Positions 34,557 to 44,127 of a stretch of DNA of 64,000 bases are shown here, piece by piece. Position numbers and translations under genes: made by a program. The stretch's first letter is position 1. Each line of letters starts with the position of its first letter. Source of the stretch: Streptomyces sp. NBC_00250 (GTDB taxonomy: Bacteria > Actinomycetota > Actinomycetes > Streptomycetales > Streptomycetaceae); the NCBI RefSeq assembly GCF_036192275.1, contig NZ_CP108088.1, forward strand, positions 1,054,001-1,118,000. Direction: 5' to 3'. The notes under the pieces are model-generated. The model had not been told where the DNA came from, did no database searches, and worked only from the letters and a program-made list of their open reading frames with translations.

Positions 34557-34591
34557 CCGGCCGCCCGGTCGGGGGGTACGCGGGCGGCCGG
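34557..34591. terminator. Hairpin between the DoxX and Dps genes
   Basis: CCGGCCGCCCG and CGGGCGGCCGG form a perfect 11-bp stem around a 13-base loop, 23 bp after the DoxX stop on the minus strand. It could end or attenuate the YcaC-DoxX transcript, leaving Dps with its own promoter in the short gap at 34521-34556. Confidence 0.6.
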
Positions 34592-34613
34592 ACCCGGTCT
34601 GTGCGGCTTGCGC

Positions 34614-35120
34614 TCAGCGGTCAGCGATCGCCGGGGCGAGGGGCCGGTGCAGGACGAGCCGGGTGAGGAGCCCGCTGCCGAGACCGGCCACGAGCGCGAG
34701 AGCCGCCCACCACAGCGGGTACGGCGCGAGGCCGAGGTTCGCGTCCAGGGACCAGGCGCCGGGTCCGGTGGCGGCGAGGGCGGCGGCGGTACCGATGAGG
34801 ACGAGCGGGTACTCGTACCCGTCGTTCTGCACCCAGAGCCCGTGGCGCCACTTCACGGTGAGGGCGACCGTCATGACCCCGATGACCCCGGTCGCGGCGA
34901 GCGGGGTCAGGAGGCCGGCCGCTAGCAGCAGACCCGACCCGATCTGACCGCCGCCGGCCGCCAGGGCGGTGAGGGCGCCGCCGCGGAAGCCGTCGGCACG
35001 GAACTCCTCCGTACCGCCCTCAAGTCCCTTGCCGCCCAGGTGCGGGCTGATCTTCTGCACACCGTGGCCGGCGACGAGCAGGCCCACCAGCAGACGCAGG
35101 ATCAGAATGCCGGTGTCCAC
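34614..35120 (-). CDS. DoxX-family membrane protein
   Basis: 168 aa with four hydrophobic helices. ILILRLLVGLLVAGHGVQK, GGTEEFRADGFRGGALTALA, SGLLLAAGLLTPLAATGVIG and VMTVALTVKWRHGLW match the DoxX/MauE-like quinone-interacting fold. The GTG start lies 5 nt after the stop of the YcaC-like gene. In mycobacteria DoxX associates with SodA and SseA in a membrane oxidoreductase complex resisting radicals. The Dps, reductase and DoxX neighbourhood fits a similar role. Confidence 0.82.
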   Translation of the reverse strand: MDTGILILRLLVGLLVAGHGVQKISPHLGGKGLEGGTEEFRADGFRGGALTALAAGGGQIGSGLLLAAGLLTPLAATGVIGVMTVALTVKWRHGLWVQNDGYEYPLVLIGTAAALAATGPGAWSLDANLGLAPYPLWWAALALVAGLGSGLLTRLVLHRPLAPAIADR

Positions 35121-35125
35121 AGGGG

Positions 35126-35788
35126 TCAGCCGGCCGCGTGCGCGCCGATGACGCTCTGCGCGTACACGACGCCCAGGCCGTAGGCACCCGCGTGGGCCTT
35201 GACGATCTCCATGACCGCGGGATAGGTCTCCTGACGCGCCCAGTCGCGCTGCAGTTCGAGGAGGACCTGGACCCAGGTCACCGGCACCGCGCCGGCGGCG
35301 ACCATCCGCTGCAGCGCGTGCTCGTGGGCGGCCGGGCTGACTCCACCGGAGGCGTCGGAGACCACGTACACCTCGTATCCCTGCTCCAGGGCGGAGAGCG
35401 CGGGCAGCACCAGGCAGACCTCGGTCCACAGGCCGGACAGGATGATCTTCTTGCGGCCGGTCGCCTTGACCGCCGCCACGAGCGCCTCGTCCTCCCAGGC
35501 GTTCATCGTCGTACGGTCGATGACTTCGTTCTTGGGGAACACCTCGGCGAGCTGGGGCAGCAGGGGCCCGGAGAACGACTCGGCGGCGACCGTGGTCAGG
35601 ACGGCCGGCACATCGAACGCCTGAGCCGCCTTGGCGAGACCAACGGTGCTGTTGATGATCGCGGAGCGGTCGCCACTGCCGGTGCCGAAGAACATCTGCG
35701 GCTGGTGGTCCACGAAGAGCATGACCGCGTTGTCGGGCGTGAGCAGATCCTTGCTCGGGGCGGCCTGCACCTTGTTGATGTCGAACAT
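35126..35788 (-). CDS. YcaC-like isochorismatase-family hydrolase
   Basis: 220 aa cysteine hydrolase. Asp27 in MLFVDHQPQMFFG, Lys in the GRKKIILSG region and Cys125 in GLWTEVCLVLPA form the family triad. FSGPLLPQLAEVFPKNEVID and RTTMNAWEDEALV are the signature of the YcaC branch rather than true isochorismatases. YcaC has no firm substrate. It is the first gene of the cluster; GAGAGGAC precedes the ATG at 35788. Confidence 0.88.
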   Translation of the reverse strand: MFDINKVQAAPSKDLLTPDNAVMLFVDHQPQMFFGTGSGDRSAIINSTVGLAKAAQAFDVPAVLTTVAAESFSGPLLPQLAEVFPKNEVIDRTTMNAWEDEALVAAVKATGRKKIILSGLWTEVCLVLPALSALEQGYEVYVVSDASGGVSPAAHEHALQRMVAAGAVPVTWVQVLLELQRDWARQETYPAVMEIVKAHAGAYGLGVVYAQSVIGAHAAG

Positions 35789-36067
35789 GAGGGGTCCTCT
35801 CGAAGCAATCGGTACGTGCCCGCCGCGTCCGCGGCTCGGCACTTCTTCAAGCTACGAGCGCCCCGACCGGCCGCGTTGACCTCCGGCGCCCAGGGATTGG
35901 CACGACAGCGCACAACCGGTGAAGGACCAGAGCCGCGCAGTGTCACGGGCGCGAACGCACAAGGTCGCGACGCCGGCACACTCGCCCCGAGACCCCTCCG
36001 AAAAGGCGCGTATCCACACCCCAACCCAACGAAGGGCCGCCTCACCAGCGGAAACGCTGCCAGGAAC

Positions 36068-36249
36068 GGGCTGGGGAGAATCTGGGGAGAATGAATGTCC
36101 GGTGGGGAGCGGCTGGGGAGAATCGACCGCGCAAAACGACGTCACCATGAAAGCCCCGGAAACAAGCAAAGTCGCAGGTCAGCACGGCTCGTACAGCCAT
36201 CTGCGCAGGTCAGCAGGTTGAGGGCGAGGACTTCTTGAAGATCTTCTCG
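36068..36249 (+). repeat. Integrative-element end, copy B (att-like)
   Basis: This is the second copy of the 180-bp sequence at 10109-10288, with the CTGGGGAGAA decamer pair, the third decamer plus TCGACCGCG, the CACCATGAAAGCCC block and the same core TTGAAGATCTTCTCG (36235-36249). It also has two GCAGGTCAGCA direct repeats about 22 bp apart. To the right, the core belongs to the coding sequence of the truncated gene at 36210-36743 (codons for EKIFK on the minus strand). Confidence 0.7.
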
Positions 36250-36743
36250 AAGTCCAGCCGGGTGATGGCCTCGACGGTCGAGGACCGCTGCGGCAGCTTG
36301 TACTCGGCGAGGGTGTCCAGGGTGCGCGGGTCGAGCAGCTTCAGCAGGAAGCCGTTGAAGGTGCCGCACACGGTGACGAGCCGGCCGCCGGAGTCGAAGG
36401 TGACGGTGGCGCACTCCCCGCCGACGGGAGCGATCTTCTCGCTGTCGACGCGCGGTGCGCGACCGAGCGGCCCGGGGTAGGGGTGGGTGCCGCTGCCCGC
36501 ACCGTCGGCGTGCATGCCGCTGCGCCCGTTGGGGGCCAGGTACGGATGCTGGGCGGTGCCCTCGCCGGGCACGGGCTGTGCGGTGGCGGGGGCGCCCTCG
36601 TAGTGCTCCACGAGGCGGTGTCCGAGGCCGAGGGGGATCTCCTCGGCCTGGGCGACGGGGGCGGCGCCCACCAGGACGGTGACGGCGAGCGCTATGAGCG
36701 CGAGCGCGCGGCCTCGCCTTCGGGGCGGGTGATGCGTGGTCAA
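36210..36743 (-). pseudogene. Secreted protein truncated by the element end
   Basis: 177 aa remain. They comprise a signal peptide (RRRGRALALIALAVTVLVGA, cleavage near AQA), a Pro/Gly-rich stretch and the first beta-propeller-like segment (GGECATVTFDSGGRLVTVCG, TFNGFLLKLLDPRTLDTLAE, YKLPQRSSTVEAITRLDFEK). Homologues I know of continue after FEKIFK with several hundred residues of propeller. Here the frame goes KSSPSTC and stops, and those residues are encoded by the element repeat. The N-terminus and presumably the promoter are intact. Confidence 0.75.
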
Positions 36744-36865
36744 GGCGGCTCCTCGGGGTCCGTGCGTCAGTCGCGCCGGCGGCCGACGCTAGGCCCGAGT
36801 GCGTGAGATGTACATGGAACTGCCCCTCGTTTCATGGGCAGTTCACAGCGCAGTAACGATCATGC

Positions 36866-37060
36866 TCACGGTCTGAGGCTGGAGACCACGTTGGCGGTCG
36901 CGGCGACGCCGTTGTGGATGGTGGGCGCCATGCTCGTGCCGGCGAGGAAGAAGCCGAGCAGGGCGCAGACGAGGGCGTGGGTGATCTTGAGCCCGCCGCT
37001 CCGCAGGAAGATCACGGCCAGGACCAGCAGCAGCACCACGACAGAAATGGAAACGGCCAT
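36866..37060 (-). CDS. Small hydrophobic membrane protein
   Basis: 64 aa. An N-terminal helix (MAVSISVVVLLLVLAVIFL) and a second one (ITHALVCALLGFFLAGTSMA), then a conserved-looking tail PTIHNGVAATANVVSSL. Proteins of this size and pattern recur in Streptomyces, often near transfer or regulatory genes of integrative elements, but no function is known. AAGGAGG lies 10 nt before the ATG. The gap at 37061-37178 shows nothing else. Confidence 0.7.
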   Translation of the reverse strand: MAVSISVVVLLLVLAVIFLRSGGLKITHALVCALLGFFLAGTSMAPTIHNGVAATANVVSSLRP

Positions 37061-37178
37061 CGCTCTCACGTCCTCCTTGCGCCGCACCGGAATTGCGGCG
37101 TTCGGCGGACAGTGTGGCGGAATGTGCGGTCCGTCCGGGCGAATGGCGGGGCGGCCATACGGGTGAGATTCGCTCGCT

Positions 37179-37801
37179 TCAGATCCCGAGGGCCTCGGCG
37201 ATGCCCGGCCGGCGCACCGCGTCGAGCTCCGGATCGGCGAGCAGTGCCGCGATCAGAGCGGCGTCACCGAAGATCTCCGTCGCGCTGAGATCCCAGTCGG
37301 TGAGCACGAGCCAACGGCCGTCGGCGGCCCACCAGGTGGCGGGAAAGCGCACGTCGGGCATGGCGTCGTGGTGGGCGAGCGCGTCGCCGAGCCGGCCGCG
37401 CCGGGCGACGAGCGGTTCGCCGGGCAGCGTGGCGACGGGCGCCTGGGCGGCTCCGCAGGCGGTGTCCGGCCCCTTGGGGCTGTTCCGGATCAGGTGCTCC
37501 ACGAGCCGGGCCAGTGACACCCGGTCCAGCTCCGCCGGGTCGGGCCCTTCGAGCTCTTCGGCCCCCGCCACGCCTTCGAAGACCAGGTACGAGAGGGTGC
37601 CCGGCCAGTCGGCGAGCCGTCGGCCCTCCCGGGACAGCACCTCGTCCCAGCGGAGTCGTACAGGACCGTCGTGGATGGCGTGGAGGAGCCAGCAGCGGTC
37701 CTCGTACCCGCCCCGGGGCTCGTACCCGCAGTCGGCGGCGGTGAGCGCGGCGCGCAGCCCGTCGAGAGGGTCGTCCTCGGCGGCGCGGGTCCACGGTGCG
37801 G

Positions 37802-37805
<4 letters not shown>
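37179..37805 (-). CDS. Unknown protein coupled to the nickel-type ABC operon
   Basis: 208 aa, not recognised. GTG at 37805 overlaps the ATPase stop (GTGA), so it is translated from the same mRNA. Visible features are WTRAAEDDPLDGLRAALTAA at the start, GGYEDRCWLLHAIHDG, RLADWPGTLSYLVFEG, VARRGRLGDALAHHDAMPDV and an acidic end. Several His and two Cys could bind metal, but there is no clustered motif and no membrane segment or signal. A role in metal handling is inferred only from position. Confidence 0.75.
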
Positions 37806-38465
<660 letters not shown>

Positions 38466-38473
<8 letters not shown>

Positions 38474-39479
38474 GGGGGTGCTCCGGATGGTGGCAGGCGA
38501 GTCCGGCGGTGAACGCGGGGCGGACGGCGCAGAGTTCGGTGGCGCGGGGGCAGCGCGGGGCGAAGGCGCAGCCCTCCGGCAGGGCGGAGAGTTCCGGCGG
38601 CATGCCGGGGATCGGGGTGAACGCCCGGTCGGGCAGGGCGTCGAGGAGACCTCGGGCGTAGGGGTGGCGGGGTCCCGTGGGCCCGAAGAAGCGCTGGGCG
38701 GGGGCGATCTCGACGATGCGGCCCGCGTACATGACGGCGACGCGGTCGGCGATGCGAGCGGCGGCGGCCAGGTCGTGGGTGATGAGGAGCAGGGCGCGGC
38801 CGTCGTCGGCGTGGCGGCGCAGTTCGTCGACGGTGCGGTCGACGAGGTCGCGGTCGAGGCCGGTGGTCGGCTCGTCGGCGAGCAGCAGGCGTGCGTCGCC
38901 GATGAGGGCGAGGGCGGTCGCGGCGCGCTGGGCGAGTCCGCCGGACAGCTCGTGCGGGTACCGGTCGAGGTGGCCGGCCGGGAAGGCGGCGCGCGCTGCG
39001 GCGTCCTCTGCGGCCTTGCGGCGGGCGCGGCGGCCGGTTCCGGTGAGCGCGCGGACGGTCTCCTCCAGCTGGGACCGCACGGTGCGGACAGGGGTGAGGT
39101 GGGCGGCGGGGCTCTGCGGTACGAGGCCGACGCGGCGGCCCCGTACGGAGCGGGCGAGGGTCTTCTCGTCGGCGGCGAGCAGGTCGGTCGCCTCGCCGCC
39201 GTCGGGGCCCGCGAGCAGGGCCGTACCCGAGGTCTCGGCGTTGGCGGGGAGCAGGCCGAGGAGGGCGGAGGCGAGGACGGACTTGCCGCAGCCGCTCTCG
39301 CCGACGAGGGCGAGGCACTCCCCCGCGCCGAGGTCGAAGTCGGCGTCGCTGACGGCGTCGACGGTCCGCCCGCCGCGCAACCGGAAGCGGACGGTGAGGC
39401 CGCGGACGCTGAGGACGGCGTCCTCGGCCCGCTCGGCGGAGACCGCCTCAAGGGCGCGGAGCACGTTCTCGGCGGTCAC
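38466..39479 (-). CDS. nikD: Nickel/peptide-type ABC transporter ATPase 1
   Basis: 337 aa. Walker A GESGCGKS, Q-loop GLVPQSPAAHLTPVRTV, signature ELSGGLAQRAATALAL, Walker B LLLADEPTTGLD, switch LLITHDLAAAARIADRVAVM. The C-terminal oligopeptide/dipeptide extension has four Cys in CAFAPRCPRATELC and later CHHPEHPRA, typical of OppD/DppD-like proteins that can bind an Fe-S cluster. GTG at 39479 overlaps the permease stop (GTGA). Confidence 0.85.
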
Positions 39480-40312
39480 AGCATGAGCTCCGATCGGCGG
39501 CGCGGGTTGAGCCGGTCGCGCCAGACACCGGCCAGGCCGGCGATGGCGAGGGTCGGCACGATGAGGAGGAGGCCGGGGAAGAGGGTGGGCCAGCCGTGTC
39601 CGGCGAGGAGCGAGGAGCGCGCGTTCTGCACGAGGTTGCCGAGGCTCGCCTGGTGGCTGGGCAGGCCGAGACCGAGGAAGGAGAGCGCGGACTCGTGCCA
39701 CATGGCGTGCGGGATCATCAGGACGGCGGCGAGGCCCGCCTGCGGCAGGACGGCGGGGAGCAGGTGGCGGACGGCGACGCGCCACCGGGTGGCGCCGCCG
39801 GAGACGGCGGCGTCGACGAAGGGCCGGGTGCGCAGGGAGAGGACTTCGGAGCGCACGATGCGGGCGGTGGAGAGCCAGTGGGTGACGGCGACGGAGGCGA
39901 TCACGGGCCAGACACCGGGCCGGAAGAGGGCGACGACGAAGATGCCGAGCAGCAGGTGCGGCACGGAGGAGAAGGCGTCGACGAGCCGCATGAGGGTGCG
40001 GTCGGTCCAGCCGCCGAGGGCTCCGGCGGCCGCTCCGACCGCGGTACCGACGACGGTGGCGACGAGCGCGGCGACGAGTCCGACGAGGAGCGAGATCCGC
40101 AGGCCGTAGACGCACCGCAGGAGGAGGTCGCGGCCGAGGTCATCGGTGCCGAAGGGGTGGTCCCAGGACGGCGGGAGGAGCTTGGCGGAGAGGTCGACGG
40201 CCTGTTCGTCGAGCTGGACGAGCGGGGGCACGAGGAGTACGGCGAGGAGGACGACGCCGACGACGAGGGCGGAGCTCCAGAGCCGCAGGCGGTGGGTGCG
40301 CGGGTCAGCCAT
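39476..40312 (-). CDS. nikC: Nickel/peptide-type ABC transporter permease (DppC/NikC type)
   Basis: 278 aa. The N-terminal helix is followed by PPSWDHPFGTDDLGRDLLLR, diagnostic of DppC-type permeases. The EAA-loop region reads VDAAVSGGATRWRVAVRHLL, and ESALSFLGLGLPSHQASLGN precedes the last helices. It overlaps the upstream permease by 8 nt. Confidence 0.85.
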   Translation of the reverse strand: MADPRTHRLRLWSSALVVGVVLLAVLLVPPLVQLDEQAVDLSAKLLPPSWDHPFGTDDLGRDLLLRCVYGLRISLLVGLVAALVATVVGTAVGAAAGALGGWTDRTLMRLVDAFSSVPHLLLGIFVVALFRPGVWPVIASVAVTHWLSTARIVRSEVLSLRTRPFVDAAVSGGATRWRVAVRHLLPAVLPQAGLAAVLMIPHAMWHESALSFLGLGLPSHQASLGNLVQNARSSLLAGHGWPTLFPGLLLIVPTLAIAGLAGVWRDRLNPRRRSELML

Positions 40313-41297
40313 CGAAGCCCACCCTCGGGTCGGCGAGTCCGTAGAGGAGGTCGGAGAGCAGGTTGCCGAGGAGGACGGCGGCGGTGGCGAGGACCGTCAG
40401 GGCGGCGAGCAGCGGGAAGTCCACGGAGGTCGCGGCCTGGACGGTGGCGGCGGCGATGCCGGGCCAGCTGAAGACGGTCTCCACGAGCAGGGCGCCGGTG
40501 ATCAGCTCGGGCACGCGGGAGCCGATGAGGGTGAGCATGGGCAGCATTCCGGAACGGAGGGCGTGGCCGGTGAGGACGGTGCGTTCGCGCAGGCCGCGGG
40601 CGCGGGCGCCGCGTACGGGGTCCTCGTCGAGGGCGTCGCCGACGCCCTGGCGGACGTACAGGAAGAACCAGGGCAGCTGGGAGACGCCGAGGACGAGCGC
40701 GGGCAGCACGAGGTGGCGGGCCACCTGGTCGGCGGTGACGGTGTCGCTGGCGGTGTCGGTGAGTCCGCCGGCGGGCAGGGCGCCGAGCTGCAGGGCGAAG
40801 AACCAGATGGCGAGGAGGCCGAGCCAGAAGGCGGGGGCGGCTTCCAGGGTGTACGCGACGGAGCTGACGGCCCGGTCGATCAGGCCGCCGCGGCGGCGCC
40901 CGGCGAGCACGCCGAGGAGGGTGCCGAGGGCGATCGCGATCAGGAAGGCGGTGACGGCGAGGAGGACGGACCAGCCGAGGCGTTCGCCGATGACCTCGGC
41001 CACGGGCCGGCGCATGACGGCGGAGTCGCCGAGGTCTCCGGTGAGGGCGGAGGTGAGCCACTCCCACCAGCGGGTGAGGAGGGGCCGGTCGACGCCGAGG
41101 TTGGCGCGGAGCTGGTCGAGGTTCTCCTGCGAGGCGGTGAGTCCGGCGGTGCCGGCGTAGGCCTTGACGGGGTCGAACGGGGAGGCTTCGGCGACGGCGA
41201 ACACCGCGAAGGTGACGGCGAGGAGGACGGGGACGGCGGCCAGGGCGCGCCGTCCCGTCATCCGCGCCATGGCCCCCCAGGGGAGGCGGCGCTTCAC
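40305..41297 (-). CDS. nikB: Nickel/peptide-type ABC transporter permease (DppB/NikB type)
   Basis: 330 aa. DppB-type N-terminal periplasmic segment (FAVAEASPFDPVKAYAGT, NLGVDRPLLTRWWEWLTSAL, TGDLGDSAVMRRPVAEVIGE) and C-terminal PELITGALLVETVFSWPGIA. GTG at 41297 overlaps the binding-protein stop (GTGA). ATGs at 41270 and 41261 are alternative starts. Together with the next gene it forms the membrane channel. Confidence 0.85.
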   Translation of the reverse strand: MKRRLPWGAMARMTGRRALAAVPVLLAVTFAVFAVAEASPFDPVKAYAGTAGLTASQENLDQLRANLGVDRPLLTRWWEWLTSALTGDLGDSAVMRRPVAEVIGERLGWSVLLAVTAFLIAIALGTLLGVLAGRRRGGLIDRAVSSVAYTLEAAPAFWLGLLAIWFFALQLGALPAGGLTDTASDTVTADQVARHLVLPALVLGVSQLPWFFLYVRQGVGDALDEDPVRGARARGLRERTVLTGHALRSGMLPMLTLIGSRVPELITGALLVETVFSWPGIAAATVQAATSVDFPLLAALTVLATAAVLLGNLLSDLLYGLADPRVGFDG

Positions 41298-42910
41298 TTC
41301 TTCGCCGCTCCGGCCTTCTTGGGCGTCCAGGCCTCGACGTTCCACCAGGGGCCGGAGGCGAGGCCGTGGTCGTGCGGCTCGGTCTGGGTGCTCGGCCCGT
41401 CCCAGGCGTCGTCGACGACGTAGAGGTGGTCGATGTGGGTGAGGAAGGTGTAGCCGGGGTTCTTCACCAGCTCGCGCTGGACGGTGTCGTACGCGGCGCG
41501 GCGCTTGGTCGGGTCGTTCGTGCGGCGGCCGTCGTCCAGGGCGCGGTCGACGGTCTTGTTGTCGTACCAGGCCATGTTGTTGAAGCCGTCGCCGGCGAGG
41601 CCCGACTTCAGGAGCAGGTACTGGTCGAAGTCGGGGTCGCCGGGCGCGCCGCCGCCCGCGAGGACGGCGTCGGTCTTCATCCGGGGCTCGATGACCTCCC
41701 AGGTGCCGGCCTGGGCGGTGATGTCGATGCCGGTCTTCTTGGCGTCGGAGACGTACGCGAGGGCGTGGTCCTGGCGGAGCTTGTCGCCGGAGAGGTACCA
41801 GAGCGGGAAGGCGGCGCGGACGCCGTTCCTGACGCGGACGCCGTCGGGGCCGGGCTTCCAGCCGGCCTCGTCGAGGATCTTCTGCGCGCCGGCGAGGTCG
41901 TGGCGGCGCTCGGTGCCCTTCGCGAACCAGGGGCTGTCGGTGGGGACGGGCCCGTAGGCGGGCTTTCCGGCCCCTTCGAGGATCTTGTCGACCATGGCCT
42001 GCCGGTCGACGGCGAGGTCGAGGGCGCGGCGGACGGCGGTGTCGCCGGCGACCTCGTTGTGGGTGGGGAGGGTGACCGTGCGGTAGTCGTACGTCTTCGC
42101 CGTCCAGGTCTTCTTCGCCTTGTCGTCCTTGAATCCGGCGGCGAGGTTCGGCGGCAGGACGGCGCCGTCGAGGTCGCCGGCGCGGAGTCGGGTGGCGCGG
42201 ACGTCGTCGTCCTTGATGATCGCCATGGTGAACTTCTTCACCGCGGGCGCACCGTTCCAGTAGGCCGGGTTGGCCTTGAAGGTGAGCTTCTCGCCCTTGG
42301 ACCAGCCGGTGAGGACGTACGGCCCGGTGCCTATCGGCTCGGTGGTGAAGGCACCGGTGTTGACGTCCTGCTTCGCCGCGACGTGCTCGGGGGCGATGGC
42401 GTGGACGGTGCGCTCGGCGAAGGGCGCGTAGGGGTACTTGAGGTGGAAGACGACGGTGTCGTCGCCGACCGCCTCGACGCTCTTGAGGGCGTCGAGTTCG
42501 GTGCGGGAGGCGTTGTTCGTCTTCGGGTCGAGGATCGTCCGGTAGGTGAAGACGACGTCCTTCGCCGTGAAGGGGACACCGTCGCTGAAGGTGACCCCGC
42601 CGCGGAGGGTGTAGGTGTAGGTGAGCCCGTCGTCGCCGATGCGGGGCAGCGCGGTGGCGAGCGCCGGCTTGAGCTTCATGTCGGCGTCGAAGGCGAGCAG
42701 CCCGTCGAAGATCTTGGAGTTGCCGTCCTTGCCGTAGCCGAGGAGGGGGCTGAGCGTCTCGGGCTCGTAGGCGATGCCGACGACCGCGGAGTCCTTGGGT
42801 CCGCCGGAGCCGCCGGCCGTGGAGCCGGGGTTCGAGCAGGCCGCCGCGGTGAGGGCCACGGCCCCCGCGAGCGTCGCGGCGGCCGTGCCGCGGAGGAATC
42901 GGGCGGTCAT
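41294..42910 (-). CDS. nikA: Nickel/peptide-type ABC substrate-binding lipoprotein
   Basis: 538 aa, extracellular solute-binding family 5. Lipobox TAAAC (Cys25), then VVGIAYEPETLSPLLGYGKD, NSKIFDGLLAFDADMKLKPA, GVTFSDGVPFTAKDVVFTYR, TEPIGTGPYVLTGWSKGEKL and AVRRALDLAVDRQAMVDKIL. Family 5 proteins bind peptides, nickel chelates or sugars. I favour nickel because the promoter holds a Nur-box-like palindrome and S. coelicolor has a Nur-controlled nikABCDE of the same order. The start is the ATG at 42910, with AAGGGG 10 nt upstream; a GTG at 42919 is possible. Confidence 0.82.
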   Translation of the reverse strand: MTARFLRGTAAATLAGAVALTAAACSNPGSTAGGSGGPKDSAVVGIAYEPETLSPLLGYGKDGNSKIFDGLLAFDADMKLKPALATALPRIGDDGLTYTYTLRGGVTFSDGVPFTAKDVVFTYRTILDPKTNNASRTELDALKSVEAVGDDTVVFHLKYPYAPFAERTVHAIAPEHVAAKQDVNTGAFTTEPIGTGPYVLTGWSKGEKLTFKANPAYWNGAPAVKKFTMAIIKDDDVRATRLRAGDLDGAVLPPNLAAGFKDDKAKKTWTAKTYDYRTVTLPTHNEVAGDTAVRRALDLAVDRQAMVDKILEGAGKPAYGPVPTDSPWFAKGTERRHDLAGAQKILDEAGWKPGPDGVRVRNGVRAAFPLWYLSGDKLRQDHALAYVSDAKKTGIDITAQAGTWEVIEPRMKTDAVLAGGGAPGDPDFDQYLLLKSGLAGDGFNNMAWYDNKTVDRALDDGRRTNDPTKRRAAYDTVQRELVKNPGYTFLTHIDHLYVVDDAWDGPSTQTEPHDHGLASGPWWNVEAWTPKKAGAAKK

Positions 42911-42944
42911 CGTGTCCACACCCCTTTTTGGAGATCAACTGTTA

Positions 42945-42961
42945 TTGCGAACAGCTTGCAA
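42945..42961. promoter_or_regulatory. Nur-box-like palindrome upstream of the nik-type operon
   Basis: TTGCGAACAGCTTGCAA is an imperfect 17-bp palindrome (TTGCnA-N5-TnGCAA). It fits the TTGCA-N7-TGCAA form that I recall for the nickel-responsive Fur-family repressor Nur of S. coelicolor. It lies 35 bp before the binding-protein start in a locally AT-rich promoter region (42935-42975). Nickel-Nur repression of the operon is the natural reading. Confidence 0.65.
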
Positions 42962-43020
42962 TTAAACAGTATGTAAAGGGGTGCAGACACAGGGGCCCCT
43001 TACACGGGACGCCGGACCGG

Positions 43021-44127
43021 CTACGCGGGAGGCTCCAGACCGACCAGGCAGGCGATCGCGTCCTGGTGCCGGCCCGCCGAACCCAGGGCGATCTGGTCGG
43101 ACTTGGCCCGCTTGAGCGCCAGGTGCGCGGGGTGCTCCCAGGTCATCCCGATGCCGCCGTGCAGCTGGACGCACTCCTCGGCGGCCCGGACGGCGACCTT
43201 GGAGCAGTACGCCTGCGCGACGGCCACGGTCAGCGGAGCGTCCGCGCTGCCGGTGGCGAGGGCGTCGGCCGCGGCGCGGGCCGCCGCCCTGGCCCCGACG
43301 AGGTCCAGCCAGAGCTGGGCCATGCGGTGCTTGAGGGCCTGGAAGGAGCCGACCGGCCGGTTGAACTGATGGCGCTCGCGGGTGTACCGGACGGTCTCCT
43401 CCAGGCACCACTCGGCAAGACCGAGCTGCTCGGAGGCGAGGAGTCCGGCCCCCGCAAGGAGTCCGCGCCGGACCGCCGTACGGGCCGCGTCGGGGCCCGC
43501 GAGCCGGGTGCCGCTCCCGCCCTCGGTGGTCACCCGGGCGAGCGGGCGGGTGAGGTCGAGCGGGGTCTGCGGCTCGACGGTCGCCTCCTCGGCCGGTACG
43601 GCGTACAGACCGTCGGCACGGGGGACGAGGAACACGTCGGCCGCGGCGGCGTCGGGGACACCGGCGACCGATTCGGCGAGCGGGAACTCCGCCCCGGGCG
43701 CGGTCGACAGCGGCACGGCGAGGACCGCGACCCTGCGGCCGCTCGCGAGTTCGGCGAGCAGCCCCGCCGCCGCCTCCCCCTCCCCCGCCAGAGCCAGCAG
43801 GGTCTCGGTGGCCACCACCGCACTCGTGAGGTACGGCAGCGGGGTCACCGCGCGGCCCAGCTCCTCCAGGACGACGGCGGCCTCGCGGTGGCTCGCGCCC
43901 TGGCCGCCGAGCTTCTCGGGGACGAGGAGTCCGGCGGCGCCGATGTCTCCGGCGAGGGACTTCCACAGGCCGGGGACGTACGGGCTGTCCGTCTCGATCC
44001 GGCCGAGGAGGGTCTGGGGGCCGGCCCGGTCGGCGAGCAGGGCGCGGACCGCGGCCCGCAGGTCGTCCTCGGTCTCGGAGTAGAGGAGGTCGAGCGGCTG
44101 TTCCGTCGGTTCTGACGATTCCGTCAT
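43021..44127 (-). CDS. Acyl-CoA dehydrogenase, divergent subunit
   Basis: 368 aa. ALLVPEKLGGQGASHREA-like N-terminal fold (GAAGLLVPEKLGGQGASH), C-terminal ARERHQFNRPVGSFQALKHR-type helix (YTRERHQFNRPVGSFQALKH), and ECVQLHGGIGMTWEHPAHLA near the end. The middle beta-domain is eroded and lacks the usual SEPxAGSD flavin motif. Such subunits pair with a catalytic partner, as in the FadE26/FadE27-type heterotetramers of actinobacterial steroid degradation. ATG at 44127 overlaps the partner's stop (ATGA). Confidence 0.87.
   Translation of the reverse strand: MTESSEPTEQPLDLLYSETEDDLRAAVRALLADRAGPQTLLGRIETDSPYVPGLWKSLAGDIGAAGLLVPEKLGGQGASHREAAVVLEELGRAVTPLPYLTSAVVATETLLALAGEGEAAAGLLAELASGRRVAVLAVPLSTAPGAEFPLAESVAGVPDAAAADVFLVPRADGLYAVPAEEATVEPQTPLDLTRPLARVTTEGGSGTRLAGPDAARTAVRRGLLAGAGLLASEQLGLAEWCLEETVRYTRERHQFNRPVGSFQALKHRMAQLWLDLVGARAAARAAADALATGSADAPLTVAVAQAYCSKVAVRAAEECVQLHGGIGMTWEHPAHLALKRAKSDQIALGSAGRHQDAIACLVGLEPPA

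Noticed and set aside
35789..36067. Possible gene between the YcaC-like gene and repeat copy B
   Set aside because: Only short unrelated frames exist and no family motif. It probably holds the promoter of the YcaC operon and element debris.
36142..36414. Minus-strand frame ending in a conserved-looking REDLQEVLALN...FPGLSW tail, similar to one at 10181-10366
   Set aside because: The similarity is due to the repeated DNA element. The frames have no start in common and one overlaps the truncated propeller gene.
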